Of a DNA stretch of 64,000 bases, positions 46,371 to 58,700 are shown piece after piece. Below the pieces are notes generated by a model that saw only the letters and a list, made by a program, of their open reading frames with translations, was not told where the DNA came from and did not search any database. The first letter of the stretch is position 1. The number at the start of each line of letters is the position of its first letter. The position numbers were made by a program, and so were the translations under genes. Source of the stretch: Cryptomeria japonica (taxonomy: Eukaryota; Streptophyta; Pinopsida; Cupressales; Cupressaceae). The DNA lies in NCBI RefSeq assembly GCF_030272615.1, contig NC_081413.1, forward strand, positions 145,492,476 to 145,556,475, given 5' to 3'.

Positions 46371-48802
46371 TGAATGAGTGATTGACATTGGCTGTTCACA
46401 TCATATGACCAGTGATAAAAGAAAATTTGTGAGTATGGAAAGATATGATGGTGGAATAGTAAGATTTGGAGATGACAAAGCCTATGTGATCTGTGGGAGA
46501 GGTTCTATTTCTTTTGATGGTAAGCATAACACTGATGATGTCTTGTATGTTGAAGGTTTGACCCATAATCTTTTGAGTGTTGGATAGATGGTTGATAACG
46601 GTTATGATCTACAATTCAAGAATGAAAAATGCAAGATCCTAAATGCCTCTGGTATAGAGATTACATATGGACCTAAGACTGAAGGTAACATTTTTCATTT
46701 GAATGCTAGTGAGAAAAGTTGTTTAATTTCTCAGATAGATGAGAGTTGGTTGTGGCATAGGAGAATGTGCCATGTAAATTTTGATTTAGTGGTTATGATT
46801 AGTTCTACACATGGGTTTAGAGATCTGCCTAAGATTGTTAAACTTGCTAATCCAGTATGCAAAGAATGTTAGTTGGGTAAGCAAACAAGAATTTTTTTCA
46901 AGAGAAAACATTATACATCTAATGGATTTCTAAATCATATGCATACTGACCTATGTGGACCTACAAATGTTAGAAGTGTGCAGGGTGACATATATTTCAT
47001 GTTGCTAATTGATGATTATTCTAGGATGATGTGGGTTGTCTTTTTGAAAGAGAAATAAAAAACATTGGATAAATTCAAAATATTCAAAGAAAAGGTGGAG
47101 ACTGAGTCTGGAATGAAGGTGAAGTATCTGAGATCTGACAGAGGTGGAGAATTTTGTTCCAATGAGTTCAATTCATTTTGTGAGAATCAAGGAATCAAAA
47201 GACAATTATCTGCTCCTAGAACCCCTTAGCAGAATGGAGTTGTTGGAAGGAAGAACAAAATTGCTTTGGATGCTGCAAGGACTATGTTGATTGAAGGGAA
47301 TGTTCTGAAAATCTATTGGAGAAGCTATTAGCACTGTTGTTTACACATTCAAAAAAGTTCATGTCAAAGGTGATACCAGTAAGACTCCTTATGAGCTATG
47401 GTTTGGTCATGTTCCTACTGTGAGATATTTTAAAGTATTTAGTAGAAACTATTATATTAGGAGAGATGAGGATATAGGAAAGTTTGATGCTAGAAGTGAT
47501 GAAGGAATTTTCTTGGGGTATTCAAAAAAGAGAAAAGCCTACCTATGGTACAATAAGAGACTGAGAAAGATAGTGGAAAGTGAAAATGTGAAGGTGGATG
47601 AGAACCTTGGAAAAGAGATCAGAGGATGTGGATATGTTGATGGTCAACATATTGTTCTAAACCCCATTTAGATTGAAGAGCCAAAGCATAATGATCTGGT
47701 AGAGACTGTTAATCCAGATGTTGTTGTTGCCGATGAACAAGTGCAAGAACTTGAGAATCAGAACAAATAGAAGACTCCGAGGTATGTAAAATTGAATCAT
47801 TCATAAAATCAAATTATTGGAGATAAAAACAAAGGTATGATGACTAGAAGAAGGCTAGCTACTAAAGAAGTATGTTTGATTACTAAAATTGAACCTAAAG
47901 ATGTTGTTGAAGCTTGTAAAGATGAAAATTGGATGAGGGCTATGGAAGAAGAATTAAATCAGATATTAAAGAATAACACTTAAGAGCTTGTACCCAGACC
48001 TAAGGATAAAAATGTTATAGGTACTAAATGGTTATTCAGAAACAAATTGAATGAAGTCGGTGAAGTTGTCAGAAATAAAGCTAGACTGGTATGCAAAGGA
48101 TATTCACAGAAAGAATGAATTGATTATGAGGAGACTTTTTCTCCGGTGGCCACACTTGAAGCTGTTAGACTGTTGCTTGCATATGCTGCTTATAAATATT
48201 TCAAGGTATATCTGATGGATGTCAAATCTACCTTTTTGAATGGTGATTTTGAAGAGAAGTCTACATTGAACAACTTGATGGATTTTCACTATCAAGTGAT
48301 GGAGAAATGGTATGTAAACTGAAGAAATCTCTTTATGGATTGAAGCAAGCCCCTAGAGCCTGGTATGCTAGATTAGATAAATATTTGTTGAAATTGGGAT
48401 TTAATAAAGGTGATGCTGATAGTTAACCTATACTTTAAGATTGATAATGATAACATCTTGATTGTTGAAGTCTTTGTTGATGACATTATCTTTGGAGGAG
48501 ATGATAACTTGAGCATGAAGTTTCCTAAGTGATATGCATAAAGAATTTGAGATGTCTATGATTGGTGAGATGAAATTCTTCTTAGGTTTGTAGATTTCGA
48601 ACTCTAGGAAAGGTATATTTATATCTCCAACTAAGTATGTGAAGTAATTGCCAAAGAATTTTGGGTTAGATGAGTCCAAACTGGTTGGAACTCCTATGGT
48701 GAGTGGCTGTAAATTGTCTAAGAATGATGAATCTCTAAAAACTAATTAGATTTTATATAGATCGACGGTTGGTGGACTGCTATATCTTACTCAGACTAGG
48801 TT
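46371..48802 (+). pseudogene. Copia A pol: protease, integrase, partial RT
   Basis: Protease remnant at 46378: VIDIGCSHHMTSDKRKF has the DSG box as DIG. Integrase: WLWHRRMCHVNF and VCKEC form the zinc site; HTDLCGP and LRSDRGGEF supply both aspartates, but the glutamate position reads Gly (NGVVGRKN, near 47245). RT begins near 47880: [68 protein letters not shown]. Frameshifts lie near 47315, 48255 and 48420. The text stops at YLTQTR, where copia B enters at 48803. The remaining pol and 3' LTR must lie beyond the window. Confidence 0.87.
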
Positions 48803-50287
48803 TGTTGGCATTATAACAGACAATAAGAGATTGTTGGCATTTCAATAAGCATATTGAGAAAGATGTTGATGATTATGGATATAACCGATTAAGGATGTTT
48901 ACTATCTTAATATTATTATTTTGTCATTGATGTCAAGAAATTGATTTTCTAATTCAGTATGATGTTGCCATATCTTAAGAAGTATGATTTGATGAGTATA
49001 AAGATGTCGGTAAAAGACACAAAAAGATTGTGATGAATAAGGGGAGAAATAAGTTATTCAATGGGTAACTATTAACAAGTTAGACAATGATGAGATCATG
49101 ATGTTTAGATTGTTTTGATATCCTACATATGCTATTGATTGAAAGGTTAATACTATACTATGTTACTAAGCAAAGAACCTAGTAGGTAAACCCTAAGGAA
49201 CCTAGTTGGTAAACCCTAAGGTTATCGCTATCGGTTAATGAAGGTGGAAGGTCTACTGAGTTGCAACCAAGTTGTAACAGAATGCATTAAATGATTAAAA
49301 GTGTTATTTAATGAAGGAAGCTGATGAGATGGAATAGATTAAATGATTGCTATGCCGTGCATGAAGTTTGTTAAAAGAATCTATGGCAATAGAAGATCGG
49401 CAGAAAGATCTACAGCTCAGATTGAACCGCAATACCTTAGCACAAGTTCCAAGAAATGTATGCAAGTTCCAAGGTGAGGTAAAACATTTTTAGATCAAAG
49501 GATACATTGAACTTGGTCAAGTTTAATGATTTGATGGCTATGATTGATCATGGGATATGTGATCAAGGAGATTAAGCGATTAGCAAATTGTTTATAAATA
49601 AGGAACTGTTGATAAACAATGCATGTGGGCAAGTGTAAGCACAGGGATGCTACATAGTGATTACCGAGCACAGAAGCTTGAAGACCTGTTTGATTAATAG
49701 AGTATAGAGCCCAACAGAGAGACAAGATAAGTCCTATGACTAGATTGTTTTGAGCAAATAAGAATCCACTTCAGCATTTTAGATGTGAAGTAGCAGATAG
49801 ATTTTTATTACTATTATTTTGTAAAGTGACAGAAAATCTCTTAACCGAGTGGACTTAACAGTCTTATTTGTAAAACCCTCTAGCAAGGTGACATTTTGAT
49901 TGAGTGTTTGAAAACCTATAACAAGGTCACCTCTAAGAAGGTGAAGATCCTAAGAGATCTGAGGGAAATCCCTTAACCGGGTCACATCTAGCAATGTGTT
50001 TGTAATCTTTAACAGGATTTGGTTTTAACAGAGCATACTCTAGAAGAGTATATTTCTTAGTGGGTCTGAAATCCCACAGTGGTTTTTCCCTATTTGGGTT
50101 TCCACATTAAATCTAGTGTTATGAGTGTTATGATGTTTATATGCTTATGAGTTTGCATGTTTAGTAGTTTTGGTTATATTGCTGAAGTATATGTTACCGA
50201 GGTTGAATCTGTTGTTTTTATGGAAGATTAAGTTTGTATGATTCACCACCCCATCTCATCTTGTTAGCTTGGCATCTGTACTTAACA
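48803..50287 (+). mobile_element. Copia B 5' LTR
   Basis: 1485 bp, TGTTGGCATTATAAC ... TTAACA. It matches the partial 3' LTR at 62938-64000 with about 4 percent difference in a 160-base sample. Target site on this side is AGGTT (48798-48802). An internal phrase near 49185-49225 is duplicated only in this copy. Confidence 0.9.
49593..49603 (+). promoter_or_regulatory. TATA box of copia B 5' LTR
   Basis: TATAAATAAGG, also present at 63726-63736 in the 3' LTR. Confidence 0.6.
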
Positions 50288-50288
50288 A

Positions 50289-50320
50289 TTAGTATCAAAA
50301 CTATCAATTGGTATCAGAGC
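50289..50320 (+). other. Primer binding region with two PBS-like copies
   Basis: TGGTATCAGAGC at 50309-50320 is a perfect initiator-tRNA site but lies 21 bases after the LTR end. A worn copy (TTAGTATCAAAACTA) sits directly at the LTR edge, where a primer site is expected. Confidence 0.65.
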
Positions 50321-50371
50321 TTTGGACTCTGAAAGAAAAAGTTTAAAGGTACTTGAGGAAAAGATCCAAAG

Positions 50372-51490
50372 ATGTATAAGAGGGATGCACCGAAGCTGAA
50401 CAAGTCTAGTTTCTCTACATGGTAGAAAAGGATGAAGCTACAACTATCAGGAGTTGGAGAATATGTTGTATATTATCTAGAGAATGATTTCATTACACCT
50501 AGCACCTATCCATTGACAATGGAAGAGATAAAGGCAAAGAAAGAATATATTCAAGCAATGATTGAAATAACATCTGCATTGATCAACTCAGAGTTTAATG
50601 ATCTAGAAGGTTGCAATTATGCCAAGGCAATGTGGGACAAGCTCATATCTGTGTATGGCAGTGATGAACATGTTCAAAGAGAAAAAGTGGATAGTTTAAG
50701 AGGACAACTTGAATCTATGAGGATGGATGAAGGTGAGAACATAACCCAGTATAGTACAAGGTTAAAGGAGATTGTCAATCAAATCAAAGGAGCAGGAGGA
50801 ACCATTGAAGAAAAGGACATCACAAGTAAGCTATTGAGAACCCTTCTACCTTCTTATGCAATCCGAGTCTCTGCAATCAATGAATTGAGGTCTCTACCCA
50901 ATATGCCAGTTTCTTTGGATGCTACTATTGGTAAGCTACATTCATTTGAGTTAAGTAACTTTGATAACAGTGGGTCTTCGGTAAATAAAATTGAGTCTAC
51001 ATTTAGTTCTTTACATCTTGATGAATCTAATGATTACAATGATAGAAAGTATAAGTATTCTGAAGGGAATCACAGTGGAGCAAGTGAAAGATTTCACAAA
51101 AACATGGAGGAGGTACACAAACTATATGAGGAAATCAGAAAGAAATAAGAGTTTGAAGCACTATTAGCCAGAAGGCTACTGAGAGGAAAAGGTAAGTACA
51201 AAGGAAAGTTGCCTTTGAAATGTTTTAACTCTGATAAAATAGGACATATGGCTTCTAATTGCCCTAACAAAGAATCTAGTGAAAAGAGAGATTACCGAGA
51301 TGACAGACAGAAAAATAATCATTACAGAGGACATCAAGACTTTAGAAGAAGAGATAGAAAGTCATGCCTAATAGCTGATGAGGAATCCAATGATGATAAA
51401 TTAGATGGAACTGAAATAGAGGAAGTAGTTTATGTGGCTATCAAAGATGTATCAGATGAAGAAAGGTATAAAGAAAAAGCCCTAATATCT
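50372..51490 (+). pseudogene. Copia B gag
   Basis: ATG at 50372 (MYKRDAPKLNKSSFSTW). Capsid of UBN2 type: EGCNYAKAMWDKLISVYG, DSLRGQLESMRMDEGENI, RLKEIVNQIKGAGG. The zinc knuckle at 51220-51265 reads CFNSDKIGHMASNC, with the second Cys changed to Ser. A basic, polar tail follows. Only two stops interrupt it, at 50423-50425 and 51146-51148, each one transition from Gln or Trp. The same frame runs on into pol. Confidence 0.88.
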
Positions 51491-53608
51491 CACTTAAAAA
51501 CTAATGATTCGTGGATCATAGATAGTGGATGCTCACATCACATGACAGGTGATAAACACAAGTTTGTTATGTTAGAAGATTATGATGGAGGTTATGTAAG
51601 ATTTGGTAATGATGCACCATGTCTGGTAAAAGGTAAAGGATCCATAACACTTCTTAACAATGCTAAATGTAATGATGTTTATTGGGTTGAAGGTTTGAAA
51701 TATAATTTGTTGAGTGTAGCACAGCTAAACAACATAGGTTACCGAATATAATTTCATAAAGGAATTGTCAAAGTTCATGACAAGCATGGAAAGTTAGCTG
51801 CTACCGGGACTCAAACAAAAGGTAACACATTTCACCTTGACTCAACTCGGAATAATTGTCTTTATGCAAAGATAGATGATACCTGGTTATGGCATTAAAG
51901 GTTTTGTCATGTAAATTTTGATAATCTGATCAAAATAAGTAAGAAGCACCGAGTAAGAGGTCTAGCGAGTCTTGAGAAACCTAAGAATGCTATGTGTTGA
52001 GGATGTCAGATGCGTAAGAAGACAAGATCAAACTTTACAAGTAAGTCCTACACTTCTAAGGGAATTTTAGATCTTGTGCACACTGATCTTTGTGGTCCTA
52101 TGAAAGTTCAAAGTTATTATGGTGATAAATATTTCATATTATTTGTGGATGATTATTCAAGGATGATGTTAGTTATGTTTTTAAAAGAAAAATCAAAAGC
52201 ATTTCAAATGTTTAAATGGTACAAGGCAAGAGTTGAAAATGAAACAGGAAGACAACTGAAATGTCTTAGATCTGATAGAGGAGGTGAGTTCACTTCTGAT
52301 GAGTTCAACTTATTCTGCAATGATCATGGTATAAAAAGACAAGTCTTTGCACTGAGAACTCCACAACAAAATGGGATAGCTGAGAGAAGAAATAGATCTA
52401 TTGTGGATTGTGCCAGAACCCTGATGATTGAAAAGAAAGTGCCACAAACATTTTGGAGAGAAGCAATAAGCATAGCAGTTTACACTTTGAACCGAGTACA
52501 ACTGAAGAAAGGAACTTTGAAGACACCATATGAAATCTGGTATGATAAGAAACCTAATGTAAGTTACTTCAAAATCTTTGGAAGTAGATTCTATGTACAC
52601 AAAGATGATAGAAATGGAAAGTTTGATCATAAAAGTGAAGAAGGAACATTTCTTGGTTATTCTTCTAAAAGTAAAGCATTTAAATGTCTGATCAAATCAT
52701 CTAACAAAATAGTAGAAAGTGCAAATGTGAAAATTGATGAATTTGCAGAAAGGAATGATGAAGGAAATTGCAAAAAACCAGAAGATTATGAAGAATTTGT
52801 CTATGTTCAACTGAAAAGTCCTACCGAGAAAGCTACTGAAAGAAATGAAGATAATGTCCAGTTATCGAGTGATGAAGAAGATCATACAGAATCTACCGAG
52901 CCTGTATTAGACAAGTATGTCAGAAGGAATCATGCATCAAGTCAGATTATAGGAGATAAGGATGATCCAGTGATGACAAGAAACAAACTGAGAAAGAACA
53001 CATGTCTGATATTTGAATTTGAACCAAGGATAGTGAAACAGGCATTTAACAATGAAGATTGGTTAAATGCTATGACAAAAGAGATTGATCAAATCAAGAA
53101 GAATGACACATGGACATTGGTCCCAAGACCGAAGGACAAAAATATAATCGATACAAAGTGGATTTTCAGAAACAAGCTGAATGAAAAAGGTGAGGTCATT
53201 CGAAATAAAGCAAGACTAGTTTGCAAGGGATATGCTCAAGAAGAGGGAATTGATTACGGTGAGACTTTTGCACCTGTGGCAATACTTGAAGGAGTAAGAA
53301 CAATGTTGGCATACGCTTCTTGCAAAAATTTCAAGGTATATTAAATGGATGTCAAATCTACATTTCTGAATGGTATATTAGAAGAAGAAGTTTATATTGA
53401 ACAACCAGAAGGATTTGTTGAAGACAAGAGTAAAGATCAGGTATGTAAATTGAATGAAGCATTATATGGTGTGAAACAAGCACCTAGAGCATAGTATGAG
53501 AGATTGCACTCTTATTTAATCAAGATTGGTTTTATAAGAACAAGTGAAAACATCAATATGTACATGAAGAATGATGAAAATGGAATACTGATCTCAACCA
53601 TATTTGTT
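51491..53608 (+). pseudogene. Copia B protease, integrase and N-terminal RT
   Basis: Protease: WIIDSGCSHHMTGD with an intact DSG, then VEGLKYNLLSVAQL. Integrase: WLWH, CHVNF, GC (zinc site), HTDLCGP, LRSDRGGEF and PQQNGIAERRNR; all three catalytic acids are present. A Glu/Asp-rich linker follows (52830-52900). [85 protein letters not shown]. It ends at STIFV, where the LINE enters. Stops at 51749, 51896, 51998, 53342 and 53492 are all in frame with no frameshift. The longest open stretch is 52010-53344. Confidence 0.9.
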
Positions 53609-53771
53609 CTGATTGAATAAAAAATAGGTTTTAAGGACCCGAAACCATTACAACATAGTTAAAATAAAAAGATAAGAAAATAGAGTCCTCATATAAAGCG
53701 ACTGGTCCAAAAAACTAGCGAACAGAAAAAACAGCTAAACAACAAAAAATAGCAAAGAACCCAAGGAGACA

Positions 53772-55710
53772 CTACATAGTAATTTTCTTCAGCAGATCCT
53801 CTGCCTTAGTCACCAGCTTGTCATAGGTTACCCCAACTACTTTTAGCTCCTCCAGGTCCTTACTCACTTTCTTTTCCTTCCTCTTTCCATGGGTGCGAGT
53901 TTGGGGACCTTGGGCTTCCCCGGTTCCTTCTGCATCCAGGTCAATTTCCTAGGTTTCCTTTTCATCATTGAGCTTGCTGATGAGGGTATGGGTGTTGTTG
54001 GCTGAAATTTTTAGAATGCTGAGACTCTTCTCCACAATGTTCTTGAGGCACTCCTCTATCTTGTCCACTTTGGCAACTGTATCCGAGAGTGTTTTTTCGT
54101 TAGTTTCCTCCAGGGTTTTTCTATCCTGTATCTCCTTTTCAATTTTCTCAAACCGAGGATTAAAGGCATCTCTGATATCTTCCACTTTGGCAATTGTGTT
54201 CTTCAAATCTTCAATATAATTGGCCATAGTGTTCCCCTCTCCAATGTTAATGGTCTCCAGGATCATGACTCTGTTGCAGAGTTTTTTGTATTCATCCACA
54301 GTATTCTTATTCCCATCAATAAGCCATTCAATGATTTTCATAAAACCCTTCAAGGCCTTGGGGTGAGGACCAGGAGAAGGTGTAACTTTACCAGGGGTTA
54401 TCTGTTCATCTTTAGCAATATGGAGGGCAGAAATAGTGTCAGCAGCCCTGAGGGTCTCCTCCATAGTCTCCATCTCCAGGCTTTGTTCAGCTTCCAGGGT
54501 TCTTGTTTGCTTGTCCTCTTCCGGTTCCTTGCCTGTGTCCTTCAGATCTTTGCCAGTCTCCTCTATTTTCTTTTGCTTCTTCCTGGGTTGGGCTTGGATT
54601 TTACTTTTTTCCTTCAGCACTCCCTTAGGGTTCTTCTTCTCCTCAAGGAAATCAGAGTCCTCTTCTTCCGAAGAAATACTAATCAAGGGTTTTCTTTGGG
54701 GTTTTTTACTCTTAGAAGAAGAGGGTCTTGATTTCTTCTTCTTGCTCCTCTCATACTCTAAGTCGTTAGAGATTTCCTCATTTTCAGTCAAGGAATCATT
54801 ATCTGAATCCTCCTCCTCCAAGAAATCAGAATCAGACATTTCTTCTTCTAAATCCACAGAGAGCTGCATTCGATTGATTTGACTGGCCTTTAGATGATCA
54901 TAAATGAGGACCATAAGTCCCTGGTGCATTGCAATGTCACCCCAAGGATTTTCTTTATATGCTTTTAGGATGCATTCATAGAACAGAGAAAGAAATAAGG
55001 GAAATTCACCTTATCGTTATGCCTAAAATGATTTAAGAGGACAAAGTGATATCCATATACTTTCATAAACCTGCCATCTAGAGTTATATACCTCATTAAA
55101 ACAAAGAGAATTTTTTGCTCAACTTTACCAGTCTTTTCTTCTCTTTCTCTGTGATCGGGTACCTTTCAATGGCTTCCCTGCTGACCTTCCTATCTCTATA
55201 GAAATTGCAGCCCTCCCTTTTGAGTCCCGTAGCTTTAGCTATTAACTCTTTGTCAATTTCCACCAGTTGGTCGCCCATTTTAAGCTTGCCCTTCTTCCAA
55301 TTTTTGCAAAAGAAGCTAGTTATCTTTCCATCATGGCCATGGCCATGGAGTCTCTCAAGGAAGCTCGAAAGACCACCCTTTTGCAAAAATTCACACACCT
55401 CTTCTTTCTATTTCCACTCCTTGCAACTTCCTAGCTCATATCTTCTCCTATTTCCACCGATGGTGTCGTTTCTCACAGTCAAGTTCAGGTTACAGAGTTG
55501 GTGAAATAGAAAGCTTTTCGAAGCTAAAACAAAAGCCCAGAAAGCGTGTGTAGCATTATTGATTTGACAAGTTATAATGCACGTTCTGCTAACTTTGAAG
55601 TTATAATTAGTAATTCCCTCATTATCGAAGTAACTCGAAGTGTTTACTTCAGTACATATCATAATTGCCTTGTCAATCAAGATTCTTTGGGGTACTTCGA
55701 TATCTTTCAT
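53772..55710 (-). pseudogene. LINE third ORF of unknown function
   Basis: Begins ATG 55710, overlapping the ORF2 end by 38 bases in another frame, and ends TAG 53772-53774; about 640 codons. Lesions: stop 55408-55410, a frameshift between about 55098 and 55000, and stop 53949-53951. The N-terminal half looks globular (ASKSFLFHQLCNLNL, GDQLVEIDKELIAKATGL, YRDRKVSREAIERYPITE). The middle is acidic with Ser and Lys runs (EEEMSDSDFLEEEDSDND, SKKKKSRPSSSKSKK). The end is a probable coiled coil (KVEDIRDAFNPRFEKIEKEI, KVDKIEECLKNIVEKSL). I do not recognise the family. Similar accessory ORFs accompany some plant LTR elements, but I cannot confirm homology. Confidence 0.7.
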
Positions 55711-58700
55711 TTATTATGATTTGTCTTGCATCTCCGGGAAGACCGCTCTCACCTGTCCACGTGGTTATTGTATCATTATTCACCGCCACGTTTGTAGCCC
55801 AATCAATAGAATAGTTGGCCTCCCGATATATATGGGATATGTGGCATTTTTTGAAGGTTTTGATGATGTCAATGGCAGAAAAAATTATATTGTAGATTGA
55901 CCAAGAGGGCTGAGAGGTCCCATTGAGACACTTAATAATATTGTTGGAATCCCCTTCGATCCAGAGATGGGTACAGTTCCACTTTTTGGCTAGAATAATG
56001 CCTTGAAGGGCTACCATAGCTTCTACCTTATGATTGGTTTGAATGCCAATAGGAACAGCAACCATACCTTTGCAAATGCCTCTGTCATCTCTGAGAATAG
56101 CTCCACAGCCTGAAGGACCTGGATTTCCTTTGGCTGCTCCATCAAAATTGATTTTAAGCCAACCATGGGGAGGGGTTTGCCATTTAACTACAAGCCTTTT
56201 ATTATGGCTGATATTATGACCATCAGTGATCTTCATATTCCAGGCTCTTAAGATATTTGACTCCAAAGAGTTGTTTGAGTAACAAGAGACCTCCATAGTT
56301 CCCATATTTTCCTGAATAGCCCTTTGAATTTTCTAAAAAATAATGTCTTGATTTAAGGACACATCCCTGAAAATTCGGTTGTTTCTTTCCTTCCAGAGAC
56401 CCCACAGAATGTGAGGCAGAGAGAGCTGCCACATACACCTCAGAAAAGAGTTGGTCCAATGAATTTGCTAGGAAGAGAACAAATCTCTGATGTTACTACG
56501 AAACACCCAAGCAAGACTAAAGCTTTTGAGGAAGCTTTCCCAAACAGAGGTTGAGAAAGAACAGTGGAGGGAAAGAAGGTCCACTGACTCTTCCTCTTGA
56601 AAGCACATCACACACCTATTTGGAAGGGCAAAACCTCTGCATTTAAGGTTGTCAACAGTAAGGATCTTATTCTGGAGAATAGTCCAGAAGAACATATTGA
56701 TTTTAGGAGTTAGCCCTTTTAACCAAGCTTTAGACCAGAAAGGATTCATAGGAGGGGAGGGGGAGAGGATACAATACATCAAAGATACAATAAAGGTACC
56801 TTTGGGGTTATATCTCCAGATCAGGGAATCCTCTTCCTTATTCAGCCAGATAGCAAACAGTTGGCTTTTGAGCTTGGAGAGACTGGGATGAATACTATCA
56901 ATGTTCTACCAGTTGTTCCCATCCCAGTAATCTGCCACTAAGGTACCAAAAGAGCCAATACAAGAGGGGGCATGGGAAGCCCACTCATAGAAATCCATTA
57001 GGGGTTTGTCAAAAAGCCAGGGATCCTCCCAGAACCTCACTTTTCTACCATTTCCAAGTTTCCATGTCACACCTTTAGCAAACACCTCTTTACATTTAGA
57101 AACATGGTTCCAGATATGAGATTCATTTATACTAAGATCCAAATTAAGAAAAGAAGATAGAGAAGAGGACAGAAGAGAATACTTACTTCTCCAAATTTTG
57201 CACCATTCAGAATCAGAGTTAAACCATCTCCAAACTTGTTTTGACAAGAGAGCTTAATTTAAAGTGCAAATCCTCCTAAGCCCCAAACCACCTTTGCTTT
57301 TTGTCTTGTAGACCTGATCCCATGCCACCAAGGACATTCTTTTCTTTTCCTCCACCCTAGACCATAGGAATCTTCTTTGAATTTTCTCAATAGCTTCAGC
57401 ATACTTGACTGGAATTTTGAATAAGCTAAGAGCATAAATGGGGATACTTTGAAGAGTAGCCTTAATAAGAAGGAGCTTACCAGCTTGACTTAAGAGAGCC
57501 CCTTTCCAACCTACAAGTTTTTTGTGAAATTTATCAGCAAGCGAACTCCAATAGGAGTTAGGAGGGGCAATCCCCATGGGGAGACCAAGGTAGGTAGCAG
57601 GAAGGTCAACAATCTTACACTCCAGAATTATGTTGATCCTTTGTTGTCTTCTCTCCAGAGTGTTAATGAAAAAGACATCACTTTTGGCCTAGTTAATAAG
57701 TTGCCCCGTTGCAGAAGCATATTTACACAAGGTATTCTTCATAACTTTAGCTTCTGAGATGCTTGAATCCCCCATAATTATTGTATCATCAACAAACTAC
57801 TGGTGTGAACAAATAAGGTCAGCAGAAGAAGGTTGGAGACCCTTAAAGAATCCTATCTGCACCAAATTTTCCATGGTCCATCCAAAGCATTCTGCCATAA
57901 TAATGAATAGGATGGGGGAGATAGGATCTCCTTGCCTAAGACCTCTCAAAGTTTGGAAAAAGGTTGAAGGAGAACCATTGACAAGAACAACAAAGGACAT
58001 AGTAGTGGTAAGTTGGGATAAAAGATCCACAATTCTTGGGGCAAACCCAAAAGCAGTAAGGACTTTCTGTAGAAGAGACCAGTCCACCCTATCATAGGCT
58101 TTGGAGAGATCTAGCTTAAGGATGAGACCCTACTTCTTCGCTTTAACAAGAGAGTGAATATTCTCATGAGCAGTAATAATGGAATCAAGAATTTGTCTTG
58201 CAGGAACAAACCCATTTTGCTGGTGTTTAATAAAAGCCAGGAGAATAGACAAGAGTCTAGAGGTCAGGACCTTAGATATGATCTTGTAAAAGGAATTGCA
58301 GAGGCTAATAGGTTTGAACTTGTCCAGAGAATCAACACCTTGAATCTTGGGGATAAGAGCAATAAAAGTACCATTTATTTCCTTCAAGAGTTTTCTAGCC
58401 CCAAAGAATTCCTTAACCCCATTAGCAACATCAGTCCCGATAATGTCCCAAAACTCTTGAAAAAAGAGCATTGGGAAGCCATCAGGACCAGGAGCTTTGT
58501 TTCCATCAAAGGAGAAAACAACATTTTTAATTTCTAAGGTGGAAGGAATGGAAGAGAGAAAAACATTATTTTGGGCATCAATGAGAGGAGGAATGTTCTG
58601 AAGAAAAGAGGACTGAGCTTCAGCATCCAGACTTTGATCCCTCGAAAGGAGGTCCGAGAAATACCTCTTAGCTTCATTCCTTATTTCATCTTCCTTGACC

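Noticed and set aside
54363-54882. Forward ORFs rich in Phe, Leu and Ser that look like membrane proteins
   Set aside because: They are the reverse complement of the Glu/Lys/Ser-rich middle of LINE ORF3.
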